DNA from: an uncultured SAR86 cluster bacterium
Lineage (GTDB): Bacteria > Pseudomonadota > Gammaproteobacteria > Magnimaribacterales > D2472
Assembly (NCBI GenBank): GCA_902515455.1
Contig: CABXUO010000004.1
Location: forward strand, 1-58,545
DNA: 58,545 nucleotides
Direction: 5' to 3'
Positions 1 to 9,136 of the stretch are shown one piece after another. Position numbers and translations under genes: made by a program. Numbering within the stretch: the stretch's first letter is position 1; every line of letters begins with the position of its first letter. Below the pieces are notes generated by a model. That model saw only the letters and a list, made by a program, of their open reading frames with translations. It searched no databases and was not told where the DNA came from.

Positions 1-1
1 T

Positions 2-1141
2 GTGCTTGAATCTCAAGTTGATGGCATGATGCAAAATATTAAAAAAAGGTATTCGGAACAAGGAGCTGCTTTGCCACCCGATGAAGTGCTCTTAGAGCAA
101 GTCCATGAACGGTTAATTATTCAAGAATTACAACTCCAAATGGCTGACAGAGCTGGCATCCGAGTAAGTGATACTGAGCTTAATGCATCATTTCAAAATA
201 TTGCACAGAATAATCAATTAAGCTTGGAAGAGTTTATTGAAACAATTGAGTCTGAAGGCGAGTCTTATCAAGATTTAAGAGAACAAGTAAGAGAGGAAAT
301 GATCATTCAAAGAGTCCAAAGAGGAAGGGTCGGAAGAGAAGTTGATATAACTGAGCAAGAACTAAATGGATTTCTAGCAACTGAGGGAGTTATTAATCAA
401 TTGTCACCCGAGTTATTTGTGAGGCAGCTACTTGTATCTGATGAAAATCAAGCTTTAGAATTAATTCAAAAAATCAATAATGGTTCAGACTTTGCTGAGC
501 TAGCAAAGTCAAAATCTAAGAGCAATAATGCTTCTCAAGGTGGGGAAATGGGTTGGAGAAATTTAGGTGATATGCCTTCATTATTTGCTAACGCGCTTAA
601 AAATAAAAAGAAAGGTTTTGTTTCAGAGCCTCTGAAAGCTGGTTCTGGTTTTTATATTTTAAAGCTTGAGGATAAAAGAGGCGATTTAGTTAAATTTGAA
701 GAGCAATGGAATGTAAGACATATTCTTATGATGGAAACCAAGCTTAGAGATAAGATGTTTACTAAAAAAGAATTGGAAGATGTTAGAGATAGATTGCTAG
801 CAGGAGAAGATTTTAGTTTGCTTGCTAAAGAGTTTTCAGAGGATCCTGGCTCGGCATCACGAGGAGGTAATCTTGATTGGTTGAGTCTTGGAACAACAGC
901 TCCTGCATTTGAAAAAATGATGCTAGCATCTCCTATTGATGAAATATCACCTATTTTTGAATCAGAATTCGGTTTTCATTTTCTGCAAGTTCTCGATAAG
1001 CGAACAGAAGATCTAACTGAGGAAGTTATAAAAGACAGAGCCTATGGAATTTTATTTTCAAGAAAGTTTGATGAAGAACTTGAAAATACTCTCAGAACCA
1101 TTCGCTCTGAAGCATTTGTAGAATTCAAAGAATTAGATTGA
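2..1141 (+). CDS. surA: Peptidyl-prolyl isomerase SurA, 5' truncated by window edge
   Basis: SurA N-terminal region followed by two parvulin-type PPIase domains (VRQLLVSDENQALELIQKI..., WNVRHILMMETKL...). Followed by pdxA and rsmA as in other gammaproteobacteria. No signal peptide is visible, so the true start lies upstream of the window. Confidence 0.92.
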   Translation: MLESQVDGMMQNIKKRYSEQGAALPPDEVLLEQVHERLIIQELQLQMADRAGIRVSDTELNASFQNIAQNNQLSLEEFIETIESEGESYQDLREQVREEMIIQRVQRGRVGREVDITEQELNGFLATEGVINQLSPELFVRQLLVSDENQALELIQKINNGSDFAELAKSKSKSNNASQGGEMGWRNLGDMPSLFANALKNKKKGFVSEPLKAGSGFYILKLEDKRGDLVKFEEQWNVRHILMMETKLRDKMFTKKELEDVRDRLLAGEDFSLLAKEFSEDPGSASRGGNLDWLSLGTTAPAFEKMMLASPIDEISPIFESEFGFHFLQVLDKRTEDLTEEVIKDRAYGILFSRKFDEELENTLRTIRSEAFVEFKELD

Positions 1142-2124
1142 AACAATTACTTTACTCACCCGGCGAACCTGCAGGTATTGGTGTGGACTCAATCCTGCAC
1201 ATATCTAAGATTAAATTCTGGGAGGAAATGAATACAAATTTAATATGTCTTGCAGATAAAGACTTGCTTAGTTCAAGAGCAAAAGCACTAAATTTAAATC
1301 TTAAATTTGAAGAACTGCAATCTTTGAACAAGGCTGGGCAGAATAAAAAAGGCATTATTCAATTCTTTCAGGTAGCAAAATGCAAGGATTCAACTCCTGG
1401 TCAGTTAAATTATAAAAATGCGCAATATATTATTAAAAATCTTAATTTTGGAATTGATCAAGCCTTAAAAAATAAAAAAATTGGCTTGGTTACTGGTCCT
1501 ATACAAAAAAGCAATATTATTGAGGGTGGATTCAAATCTTTTCAAGGTCATACTGAATGGATTAAAAAGCATACTAGATCAAAAGAAGTTGTCATGCTGC
1601 TTGCAGCAAAAAATATAAAAGTAGCCCTCGCGACAACTCATATTCCTCTTGCAGAAGTGTCAAAAAATATTCAAAAGTTAAAGCTAGTGGAAATAATTAA
1701 AATATTAAATTCTGGTCTTAAAAGTAATTTTAAAATTAAAAATCCTACTATAAAAGTTCTTGGTTTAAATCCTCATGCTGGAGAAAATGGCAAAATTGGT
1801 AAAGAAGAATTATTAAAAATTAATCCTGCAGTAAAAATATGTAGGAAAATGGGAATTAATGTTTCTTATGCTAGGTCTGCAGATACAGCCTTCAATAGTG
1901 ATCAATTAAGAGAAACTGATGCGTATCTTGCTATGTATCATGATCAAGCGTTACCAGTGTTAAAAGCATTAAGCTTTGGAAAAGCCGTTAATATTACACT
2001 CGGTGCTCCCATAGTAAGAACTTCTGTTGATCATGGAACAGCGTTAGAAATTGCTGGCAAAATTCAACCAAACCTTGGATCAATTAAAGAAGCTATAAAG
2101 CTTGCTGAGATGCAGCTTCAATGA
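1138..2124 (+). CDS. pdxA: 4-hydroxythreonine-4-phosphate dehydrogenase
   Basis: GEPAGIG..., QGHTEWI, LGLNPHAGENG, YHDQALPVLK motifs; TTG start overlapping the surA stop. Confidence 0.95.
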   Translation: MKQLLYSPGEPAGIGVDSILHISKIKFWEEMNTNLICLADKDLLSSRAKALNLNLKFEELQSLNKAGQNKKGIIQFFQVAKCKDSTPGQLNYKNAQYIIKNLNFGIDQALKNKKIGLVTGPIQKSNIIEGGFKSFQGHTEWIKKHTRSKEVVMLLAAKNIKVALATTHIPLAEVSKNIQKLKLVEIIKILNSGLKSNFKIKNPTIKVLGLNPHAGENGKIGKEELLKINPAVKICRKMGINVSYARSADTAFNSDQLRETDAYLAMYHDQALPVLKALSFGKAVNITLGAPIVRTSVDHGTALEIAGKIQPNLGSIKEAIKLAEMQLQ

Positions 2125-2891
2125 GTGATAGATCTCGCAGACGAAAATTAGGTCAAAACTATCTAATCGATCCTGTAATTTTATTTGAGATTGAGCAAGC
2201 TATAAATCCCCAAAAAAATAATTTATTTTTTGAAATTGGTCCAGGCACAGGTGCCCTCACTGAGAAATTGGTTAGTCAAAATATAAAAATTATCGCAATG
2301 GATATTGATCAAAAAAATATAAATTTGCTTATGCAAAAATATGATGCTTCTAAACATCAATTTATTCATGGGGATATATTAAAAGAATCATTAAATTTTT
2401 TAGGTGCAAAAAAGCATAGAATCGTTGGAAATCTTCCATACAACATTTCTACTCAAATAATTTTAAAGTTAGTAAATTATTTTAATGCAATCGAGGATAT
2501 GCATTTTTTGGTACAAAAAGAAGTTGCTCATAGGATTTGCGCCTCAAATCATTCAGGGGACTGGGGCAGGCTTGGAGTCAAAATTTCTGTTTTTTTTCAA
2601 ACTGAAATACTCTTTGATGTTCCACCTGAATCTTTTGATATAAAACCAAAAGTTCAGTCTTCTTTTATAAGGTTAATACCTCGAACAACACCACTGATTT
2701 CAATGAACGAAAATATAAAGTTTTCTAAATTAGTAGATCACTCTTTTGCAAATAAAAGAAAGGGTATAAAGAATAATCTAAAAAAATTTAATATTGACTT
2801 TAAAAAGCTTACTATCAATCCGCTTGCAAGAGCAGAGGAGTTATCGATAGAGGAATTCATTTCAATTTTTAGAGCAATAAGAATTAAATGA
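2121..2891 (+). CDS. rsmA: 16S rRNA (adenine1518-N6/adenine1519-N6) dimethyltransferase
   Basis: RRRKLGQNYLID, EIGPGTGALT, GNLPYNIST motifs; ATGA overlap with pdxA. Confidence 0.96.
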   Translation: MSDRSRRRKLGQNYLIDPVILFEIEQAINPQKNNLFFEIGPGTGALTEKLVSQNIKIIAMDIDQKNINLLMQKYDASKHQFIHGDILKESLNFLGAKKHRIVGNLPYNISTQIILKLVNYFNAIEDMHFLVQKEVAHRICASNHSGDWGRLGVKISVFFQTEILFDVPPESFDIKPKVQSSFIRLIPRTTPLISMNENIKFSKLVDHSFANKRKGIKNNLKKFNIDFKKLTINPLARAEELSIEEFISIFRAIRIK

Positions 2892-3691
2892 GTACATACG
2901 TTATTGGTGATATACATGGTTGTTTTGATCAATTTGTAGATCTGCTTAATAAGATTAATTACAAAAAAGATGAAGATAAAATCATTCTAGTGGGTGACTT
3001 AGTAAATAGAGGTCCTGACTCTCTATCGGTTTTAAATTATTGTATGGCTGATTCCAACATTACTACGGTCTTGGGAAATCATGATCTATATTTGCTTTAT
3101 CTTTTGAGTATTAATAAAGCCAAAGGTAAATTAAAAGAAGTAATTAAGTCCGATAATAATAAAATTTTTGAATGGCTTATAAAAAAACCCTTTTTTATAG
3201 AATTTTTTGAACAATCATCTAAAAACACATTTTACATTACCCATGCTGGTATTCCTGAAATATGGTCACCAAGTAAAGCAAAGAAGCTTGCTTCAGAAAC
3301 ATCCTCAATGCTTAAAAAAGAGCCTTCGAAAATGCTTGAGATGATGTGGGGTGATGAACCTAATCGATGGGAGGATAAATTAGATGGTCAAGATAGATAT
3401 AGAATAATTATAAATTATCTAACAAGAATGAGATTTGTTGGGGATAATTGCACACTTGATATGAAAAACAAAGGTTTAAAACCGTCTAGAGGCTATAAAC
3501 CTTGGTTCAATTATAAATCTAAGTCTCATGAAAAAAATAAAGAATACTATATATTTGGCCATTGGGCAGCCTTGAATGGACGAACTAGGAATGATCACTT
3601 TATTGGCTTAGATACTGGCTGTGTATGGGGAAATAAACTTACTGCCATTAGATTAGAAGATAAAAAGCTATTTCAAGTAGAAGCAAAATGA
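2888..3691 (+). CDS. apaH: Symmetrical bis(5'-nucleosyl)-tetraphosphatase
   Basis: YVIGDIHGCFDQ, GDLVNRGPDS, GNHDLYLL phosphoesterase motifs; gene order. Confidence 0.94.
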   Translation: MSTYVIGDIHGCFDQFVDLLNKINYKKDEDKIILVGDLVNRGPDSLSVLNYCMADSNITTVLGNHDLYLLYLLSINKAKGKLKEVIKSDNNKIFEWLIKKPFFIEFFEQSSKNTFYITHAGIPEIWSPSKAKKLASETSSMLKKEPSKMLEMMWGDEPNRWEDKLDGQDRYRIIINYLTRMRFVGDNCTLDMKNKGLKPSRGYKPWFNYKSKSHEKNKEYYIFGHWAALNGRTRNDHFIGLDTGCVWGNKLTAIRLEDKKLFQVEAK

Positions 3692-4902
3692 GAATTTATA
3701 AAGTTGGTGGCGCTGTAAGAGATACCTTGCTAGGACTTGAGCCAACCGATAATGACTGGGTGGTAGTCGGTAGTACTCCTAAAGAAATGCTATCAATGGG
3801 TTACAAACAAGTTGGCAAAGATTTTCCAGTATTTCTTCATCCCGATACCAAAGAAGAATATGCGCTAGCTAGAAAAGAGAGAAGCACAGGACCAGGTCAT
3901 GCAGCATTCAACTTTAGTTATAGCGCGAATGTAACTCTTGAAGAAGATTTAAGCAGAAGAGACATTACGATTAATGCAATTGCAATGGATGATGCAGGTA
4001 ATCTAATTGATCCATTAAATGGCAAGGGCGATATAGAAAATAGAATTATTAGGCATGTATCAGATGCTTTTATTGAAGACCCTCTAAGGGTTTTAAGAGT
4101 GGCTAGATTTTATTCAAAATTAAAAGAATTAGGATTTAAAATACATGAATCAACTGAGGAGTTACTAAATCGACTTTTGCCTAGTATTATCCATCTGCCT
4201 GGGGAGAGAATTTGGCAAGAAACAGAAAAAGTACTTAAATCTAATAATCCTATTCCATATTTTGAACTATTGTATGCAACTTACTACAGCAGTAACTGGA
4301 GAAAAAATAATAATCCACTATTTAATTATGCTTTCGTTCCTGCAATTGATACTTGGATAAACACCATTAAAGTAAAGTTCTTCCATAGATTTCACGCGCC
4401 CAATTACATTAATCCTGAAGACTATTATCCTAATTCAATGGAGGGAGATTGGCGAATAAATCCTGGATTAAAAACTCCTCAAAGCTGGTGGGCCATAGTT
4501 GTATCTAATATTAAAACAAGAACTTATTTAGATGATTTAAATAAAAAGCTGAAGGTTCCTAATAGCTATAGAAGGATGTCAGAATTAGTATTTGATTTTA
4601 GAGAAAAATATTTTAGTAAATATAATGAGCTTGACTTCGAAAATAAAGTTAAGAGTTTATATAGATGCTTAGAGAGAATTCAACCATCCAAAGATTTAGA
4701 GTTTGCCACTTCTGTTACTTTTCTTGCTGCACACAATATTATTGGAGAAGATATTAATCTTTGGAGGCCTTTTCTAGAAAAATATTCTGAAATCCTTCCA
4801 ACTGACGAAGAAAAAAAATTAGATGGATCTAAAATTCAAGAAATTTTAGAAGAGAGAAAAATTAGACTTATTGAAGAAGAAATAAAGAAAGACATAGATT
4901 AA
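3688..4902 (+). CDS. cca: CCA-adding tRNA nucleotidyltransferase
   Basis: IYKVGGAVRDTLLGLEPTDNDWVVVGSTPKEML, RRDITINAIA, DPLRVLRVARF. Confidence 0.94.
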   Translation: MRIYKVGGAVRDTLLGLEPTDNDWVVVGSTPKEMLSMGYKQVGKDFPVFLHPDTKEEYALARKERSTGPGHAAFNFSYSANVTLEEDLSRRDITINAIAMDDAGNLIDPLNGKGDIENRIIRHVSDAFIEDPLRVLRVARFYSKLKELGFKIHESTEELLNRLLPSIIHLPGERIWQETEKVLKSNNPIPYFELLYATYYSSNWRKNNNPLFNYAFVPAIDTWINTIKVKFFHRFHAPNYINPEDYYPNSMEGDWRINPGLKTPQSWWAIVVSNIKTRTYLDDLNKKLKVPNSYRRMSELVFDFREKYFSKYNELDFENKVKSLYRCLERIQPSKDLEFATSVTFLAAHNIIGEDINLWRPFLEKYSEILPTDEEKKLDGSKIQEILEERKIRLIEEEIKKDID

Positions 4903-4910
4903 AATAAATT

Positions 4911-5636
4911 ATGAAAACAATATTTGTAACTGGTGGAGCAAAAAGGATTGGTAAAGCAATTATTGAGCTTTTTGCTAAAGAACAATGGAAAGTTATCATC
5001 CATTACAATAAATCAAAGTCAGATGCAGAAGATCTTGCTTCAAAGATCAATTCAAATAATGATAATAGTGCGTTTATTGTTGGAGGTGATCTAGATAATG
5101 CTGAAGATGTCCAATCAATAATCTCATCAGTCAACAGTATCTCTGAGACATTAGATCTTTTAGTGAATAATGCCTCTACCTTTTACCCTACTCCTATTGA
5201 AGAAATTTCTAATGATCATTGGAATAGATTAATTGGAAGTAACCTAAAAGGACCTTTATTTTTAATTCAAGGTTTTAAAGAAAAATTAAAAAACTCAGAA
5301 GGCTCAATAATTAATATTACTGATACAAATCTTACAAAGGGAGTTGCTAATTTTTCAATATACTCTGCAGCAAAAGCTGGCCTTGAATCAATAACAAAGG
5401 GTTTAGCCAAAGAGCTTGCTCCTGAAATAAAAGTTAACGCGATTGCTCCAGGAGCAATGTTAGAACCACCAGATATTACTTGGACAGAGAATCAAAAAAA
5501 TAAAGTAATTGAATCTATTCCTCTCAAAAAAATGGGCGCTGAGCAGGATATTGCAGAAGCTGTATATTTTCTTGCTTGTGCAAATTATATAACCGGACAA
5601 ATTATTAAAATTGATGGGGGTAGATCTTTGACATGA
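4911..5636 (+). CDS. SDR-family pteridine reductase / dihydromonapterin reductase-like (FolM-like)
   Basis: Rossmann TGGAKRIGKAI, NNAS, YSAAKAG catalytic motif; adjacent to folK/folB. Confidence 0.75.
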   Translation: MKTIFVTGGAKRIGKAIIELFAKEQWKVIIHYNKSKSDAEDLASKINSNNDNSAFIVGGDLDNAEDVQSIISSVNSISETLDLLVNNASTFYPTPIEEISNDHWNRLIGSNLKGPLFLIQGFKEKLKNSEGSIINITDTNLTKGVANFSIYSAAKAGLESITKGLAKELAPEIKVNAIAPGAMLEPPDITWTENQKNKVIESIPLKKMGAEQDIAEAVYFLACANYITGQIIKIDGGRSLT

Positions 5637-6688
5637 AACCCGTTGATGGTGATATTTTCTCTGGAACAAAACCAGTTGATAACAAGCTAAAGTTCGCATC
5701 TTCTAAATTGCAGCCATGGATAGATGAATATGTTCCAAATGCAGGGAAGATAAATAAAATTGAACAATTCAAAGGCGGACAGTCCAATCCAACTTATAAA
5801 GTTGTTACTCAAAATAAAAATCTTGTCCTCAGGAGAAAGCCGCCAGGCATACTCCTGCCCTCAGCACATGCAGTTGATAGAGAATATAAAGTTATGACTG
5901 CCCTTGATAATACTAAGGTGCCTGTGCCCAAAACTTATGGTTTGTGTGAAGACGAAGATGTAATTGGAACTGCTTTTTTTGTTATGGACTTTCTAGATGG
6001 AAATATTTATTGGGATTTATTGCTCTCAGATAAATCACCAAAAGATACTATGGAAATTTATGCAAGTAAAAATAAAGTCATTGCAGAGTTACACAAAGTT
6101 GATTACAGCTCTGTTGGGCTTTCAGACTATGGCAAACCTGGAAATTACATTGCAAGACAGGTTTCAAGATGGACAAAGCAATATCTGGCCTCAGAAACAG
6201 AGAACATTCCGGCTATGAATAATTTAATCGATTGGCTGCCACCAAACATTCCTGATGAAGATGAAACATCAATCGTTCATGGAGATTACAGGCTGGATAA
6301 CATGGTTTTTAATGCTAGCAATAATGTGATGGGTGTCCTTGACTGGGAGCTTTCAACACTTGGACATCCTATTGCTGATTTTAATTATCATTGCATTAGC
6401 TGGAGAAACATACCCCAATTAGCTGATCATAAATTTTGTAGTGAAAATGGAATACCGACTGAAGAGGAATATAGAAATATGTATTCTAAGCATACTGGTA
6501 AAAAGTTAGATGAACACTGGGAGTTCTATACAATATTTAATATTTTTAAGCTTGCGGGAATTCTTCAAGGCATTATGGGCAGGGTAAGAGACGGAACCGC
6601 TGCAAGCAAGCATGCAGAAGAAAGAGGTAATCAGGTAGCTCCATTAGCAGAAGCAGCGTGGGATTTAGTAGAAAAAAATTATAAATAA
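5633..6688 (+). CDS. Phosphotransferase family protein (APH-like, ACAD10-type kinase domain)
   Basis: FKGGQSNPTYKV, LRRKPPG, VHGDYRLDNMV, GVLDWELSTLGHPIADF. Confidence 0.88.
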   Translation: MKPVDGDIFSGTKPVDNKLKFASSKLQPWIDEYVPNAGKINKIEQFKGGQSNPTYKVVTQNKNLVLRRKPPGILLPSAHAVDREYKVMTALDNTKVPVPKTYGLCEDEDVIGTAFFVMDFLDGNIYWDLLLSDKSPKDTMEIYASKNKVIAELHKVDYSSVGLSDYGKPGNYIARQVSRWTKQYLASETENIPAMNNLIDWLPPNIPDEDETSIVHGDYRLDNMVFNASNNVMGVLDWELSTLGHPIADFNYHCISWRNIPQLADHKFCSENGIPTEEEYRNMYSKHTGKKLDEHWEFYTIFNIFKLAGILQGIMGRVRDGTAASKHAEERGNQVAPLAEAAWDLVEKNYK

Positions 6689-6690
6689 AT

Positions 6691-7068
6691 CTACAGCAGT
6701 TCCTTTAATGGCTCAGAAACAAAACTATATTTTGCTATTTCGTCACTTTCAAAGAGTATCTCCTCTTCATCGTTTAACTGTAAAACTATATCTATGTCGA
6801 GAGTCCTAGCAGAAAATTTAGGAGCCTCTCTATTTCGACCAGCTGCGTCTTCAATGGACTTGAGCTTTTTATTAAGGGATTTAAAAGATAAAGGAGAAAT
6901 CCCGGAAATAACGAGATTAAGGAAGTCTTCACCCTCAAAGCCTTCTGCTTTTGTCTGATAGGTTCCAGAGCAATTCATTTCATCAAGAATTTTACCAAGA
7001 GCTCCAATAGCTAAATCTAAATTTTTCTGAGGCTCAATATTGCTTCCAAGGGAAAGAAAGTACTTCAT
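6691..7068 (-). CDS. folK: 2-amino-4-hydroxy-6-hydroxymethyldihydropteridine pyrophosphokinase
   Basis: FLSLGSNIEPQKNL, FLNLV, RTLDIDIVL motifs. Confidence 0.9.
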   Translation of the reverse strand: MKYFLSLGSNIEPQKNLDLAIGALGKILDEMNCSGTYQTKAEGFEGEDFLNLVISGISPLSFKSLNKKLKSIEDAAGRNREAPKFSARTLDIDIVLQLNDEEEILFESDEIAKYSFVSEPLKELL

Positions 7069-7415
7069 TATCTATGAATGATGACTCCAACATCTTCAGC
7101 ATGTCGTAACGCACCCGGTTTTGAGATCCTCAACCTGATAGATGAATTTTTATATTGATCCTTAACGAGTTTAGCAATTCCCTCTGCTAGAGATTCTTGA
7201 AGCTGAAATGAAGACTCCTCAACAAACTTGATAATACTTTTTGTAATTTTTTTGTAGTCAATGGTATCTTCTATAGAGTCAGTTTTTGCAGCTTTTTTGC
7301 AATCAAAGGAAATTTCTAAGTCAATACTGACTTCTTGTCTTACCTCCCTTTCCCATCCAAAGATTCCGATAATCGTTTGAACTCTTAAATCTTTTATATA
7401 GATAATGTCTTTCAT
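7068..7415 (-). CDS. folB: Dihydroneopterin aldolase
   Basis: DIIYIKDLRVQTIIGIFGWEREVRQEV, DTIDYKKI, KPGALRHAEDVGV. Confidence 0.92.
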   Translation of the reverse strand: MKDIIYIKDLRVQTIIGIFGWEREVRQEVSIDLEISFDCKKAAKTDSIEDTIDYKKITKSIIKFVEESSFQLQESLAEGIAKLVKDQYKNSSIRLRISKPGALRHAEDVGVIIHR

Positions 7416-7416
7416 T

Positions 7417-8415
7417 TCATTTTGTTTCTAGTGGCCAGCGTGATCTGGCATGAGAGTTTAATTTATGAGTTGCTCCATTGGCCTTAAGACTTCCTAAATA
7501 TGCAATCATAGCGGCATTATCCGTACAATGAGCTATTGGTGGATATAAAACCTTAATATTTAATGATTCTTGCAAATCTGTCATCTTTTTTCTAAGAAGT
7601 TTGTTAGCTGCAACACCTCCTGCCAAGATAATTCCCTCTCTTCCACTGTCCTCAAGAGCTTTCGATATCTTTTTTATTAATACTTCAGTAGCTGCATGCT
7701 GGAACGATGCACAGATGTCTGCTTTTATTTCATCATTAATTTTGTCTAAACCTTGAACGGCATATAGGACTGAAGTTTTCAGACCACTAAAACTAAAATC
7801 ATAATCGTTACTATTAAGCATTGGCTGGGGAAAGGTAAATTTTTTTGGATCACCTTTCTGCGCCATCTTTTCTATTTCTGGACCACCCGGATAACCCAAG
7901 CCAAGAAGTTTGGCAACTTTATCAAATGCTTCGCCAACCGCATCATCCCTTGATTGACCAAGAATTTTGTAATCATCTAGATTTCTCACATCAACAATCA
8001 ATGAGTGACCCCCAGAAACTAAAAGTGTTAAAAAGGGAAAATCCAATTTATCGCCACTTAGAAATGGAGCTACTAAATGACCTTCAAGGTGATTAACAGG
8101 TATTAATGGTTTATTTAATGAAAGAGCGAGGCCTTGAGCGAAATTTTCTCCAATAAGCAAGGTACCTAGCAAACCTGGTCCTGCTGTATATGCAATTTGA
8201 TCAATTGAATTAAGTGAAATATCACCTAGTGCTTGTCTGAAAATATATATTATTTTTTGACAATGATCCCTGGAAGCTAACTCAGGTATGACTCCACCAT
8301 ATTCAGCATGAATATCTATTTGAGAAAAAACTGCCTCGCCAACTAAACCTTTATCTGAGTCAAACAACGCTATCGCGGTCTCATCGCATGAAGTTTCAAT
8401 ACCTAACGTAATCAT
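7417..8415 (-). CDS. tsaD: tRNA N6-adenosine threonylcarbamoyltransferase
   Basis: [56 protein letters not shown]-like region, [12 protein letters not shown]. Confidence 0.97.
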   Translation of the reverse strand: [332 protein letters not shown]

Positions 8416-8465
8416 AAAAAGTTTTTTGCATTCCCTCTATAAAAAGAATAAACTACAACGCAATT

Positions 8466-8684
8466 ATGCCTTCTATAATAATAAAAGATACAGAATACTT
8501 CGACGTTGGTCTTAGAAAATTCAAACGTGCTTGTGAAAAAGCTGCAATAGTTCCTGAAATTCGTGCAAGAGAATTTTATGAAAAGCCTACAGCTGTTAGA
8601 AAGAGAAAAATGGCAGCTGCTATAAAGCGCGCTCATAAAACCAATAGAAAATTTAGTTTCTCTAGGCAACGATCGTATCGCTAA
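8466..8684 (+). CDS. rpsU: 30S ribosomal protein S21
   Basis: 72-aa basic protein beginning [26 protein letters not shown]; divergent from tsaD as is typical. Confidence 0.96.
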   Translation: MPSIIIKDTEYFDVGLRKFKRACEKAAIVPEIRAREFYEKPTAVRKRKMAAAIKRAHKTNRKFSFSRQRSYR

Positions 8685-8685
8685 T

Positions 8686-9129
8686 TTGTCCCTTCTAGAC
8701 ACAATTAATCAAGATTTAAAAGCTGCAATGCTCAGCAAGGACGTTGTTACGCGTGATACTTTGAGAATGTTGATATCAGACATTAAAAAGTTTGAAATCG
8801 ATGAAAAAGTTGAGGCTGACGATGCAAAAATATCTAATTTAATAAATAAAAACGTTAAACAACGCAGGGACTCAATAGAACAATTTAAAAGTGGCGGGAG
8901 AGAAGACTTAGTTGCTACTGAGGAAGAGCAACTGAATGTAATATTAAAATACTTACCAGAGCAATTATCAGAAGAAGAAATTAGTAAACTAGTTCAAGAT
9001 GGAATTGCAGCTGTGTCTGCTGAAAGCATGAAAGATATGGGCAAACTTATGGGTCACCTCAAACCTATTTTTGAAGGGAAAGCAGATATGTCGATTGTCA
9101 GCAAGCTAGTTAAAGAACTTCTTAGTTAA
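8686..9129 (+). CDS. GatB/YqeY domain protein
   Basis: LLDTINQDLKAAMLSKDVVTRDTLRMLISDIKKFEI... KYLPEQLSEEEI; TTG start immediately after rpsU. Confidence 0.92.
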   Translation: MSLLDTINQDLKAAMLSKDVVTRDTLRMLISDIKKFEIDEKVEADDAKISNLINKNVKQRRDSIEQFKSGGREDLVATEEEQLNVILKYLPEQLSEEEISKLVQDGIAAVSAESMKDMGKLMGHLKPIFEGKADMSIVSKLVKELLS

Positions 9130-9136
9130 GATCAAG

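Noticed and set aside
8412-8702. 96-aa minus-strand ORF covering rpsU
   Set aside because: Antisense to the clearly conserved S21 gene; no recognisable domain; low-complexity translation.
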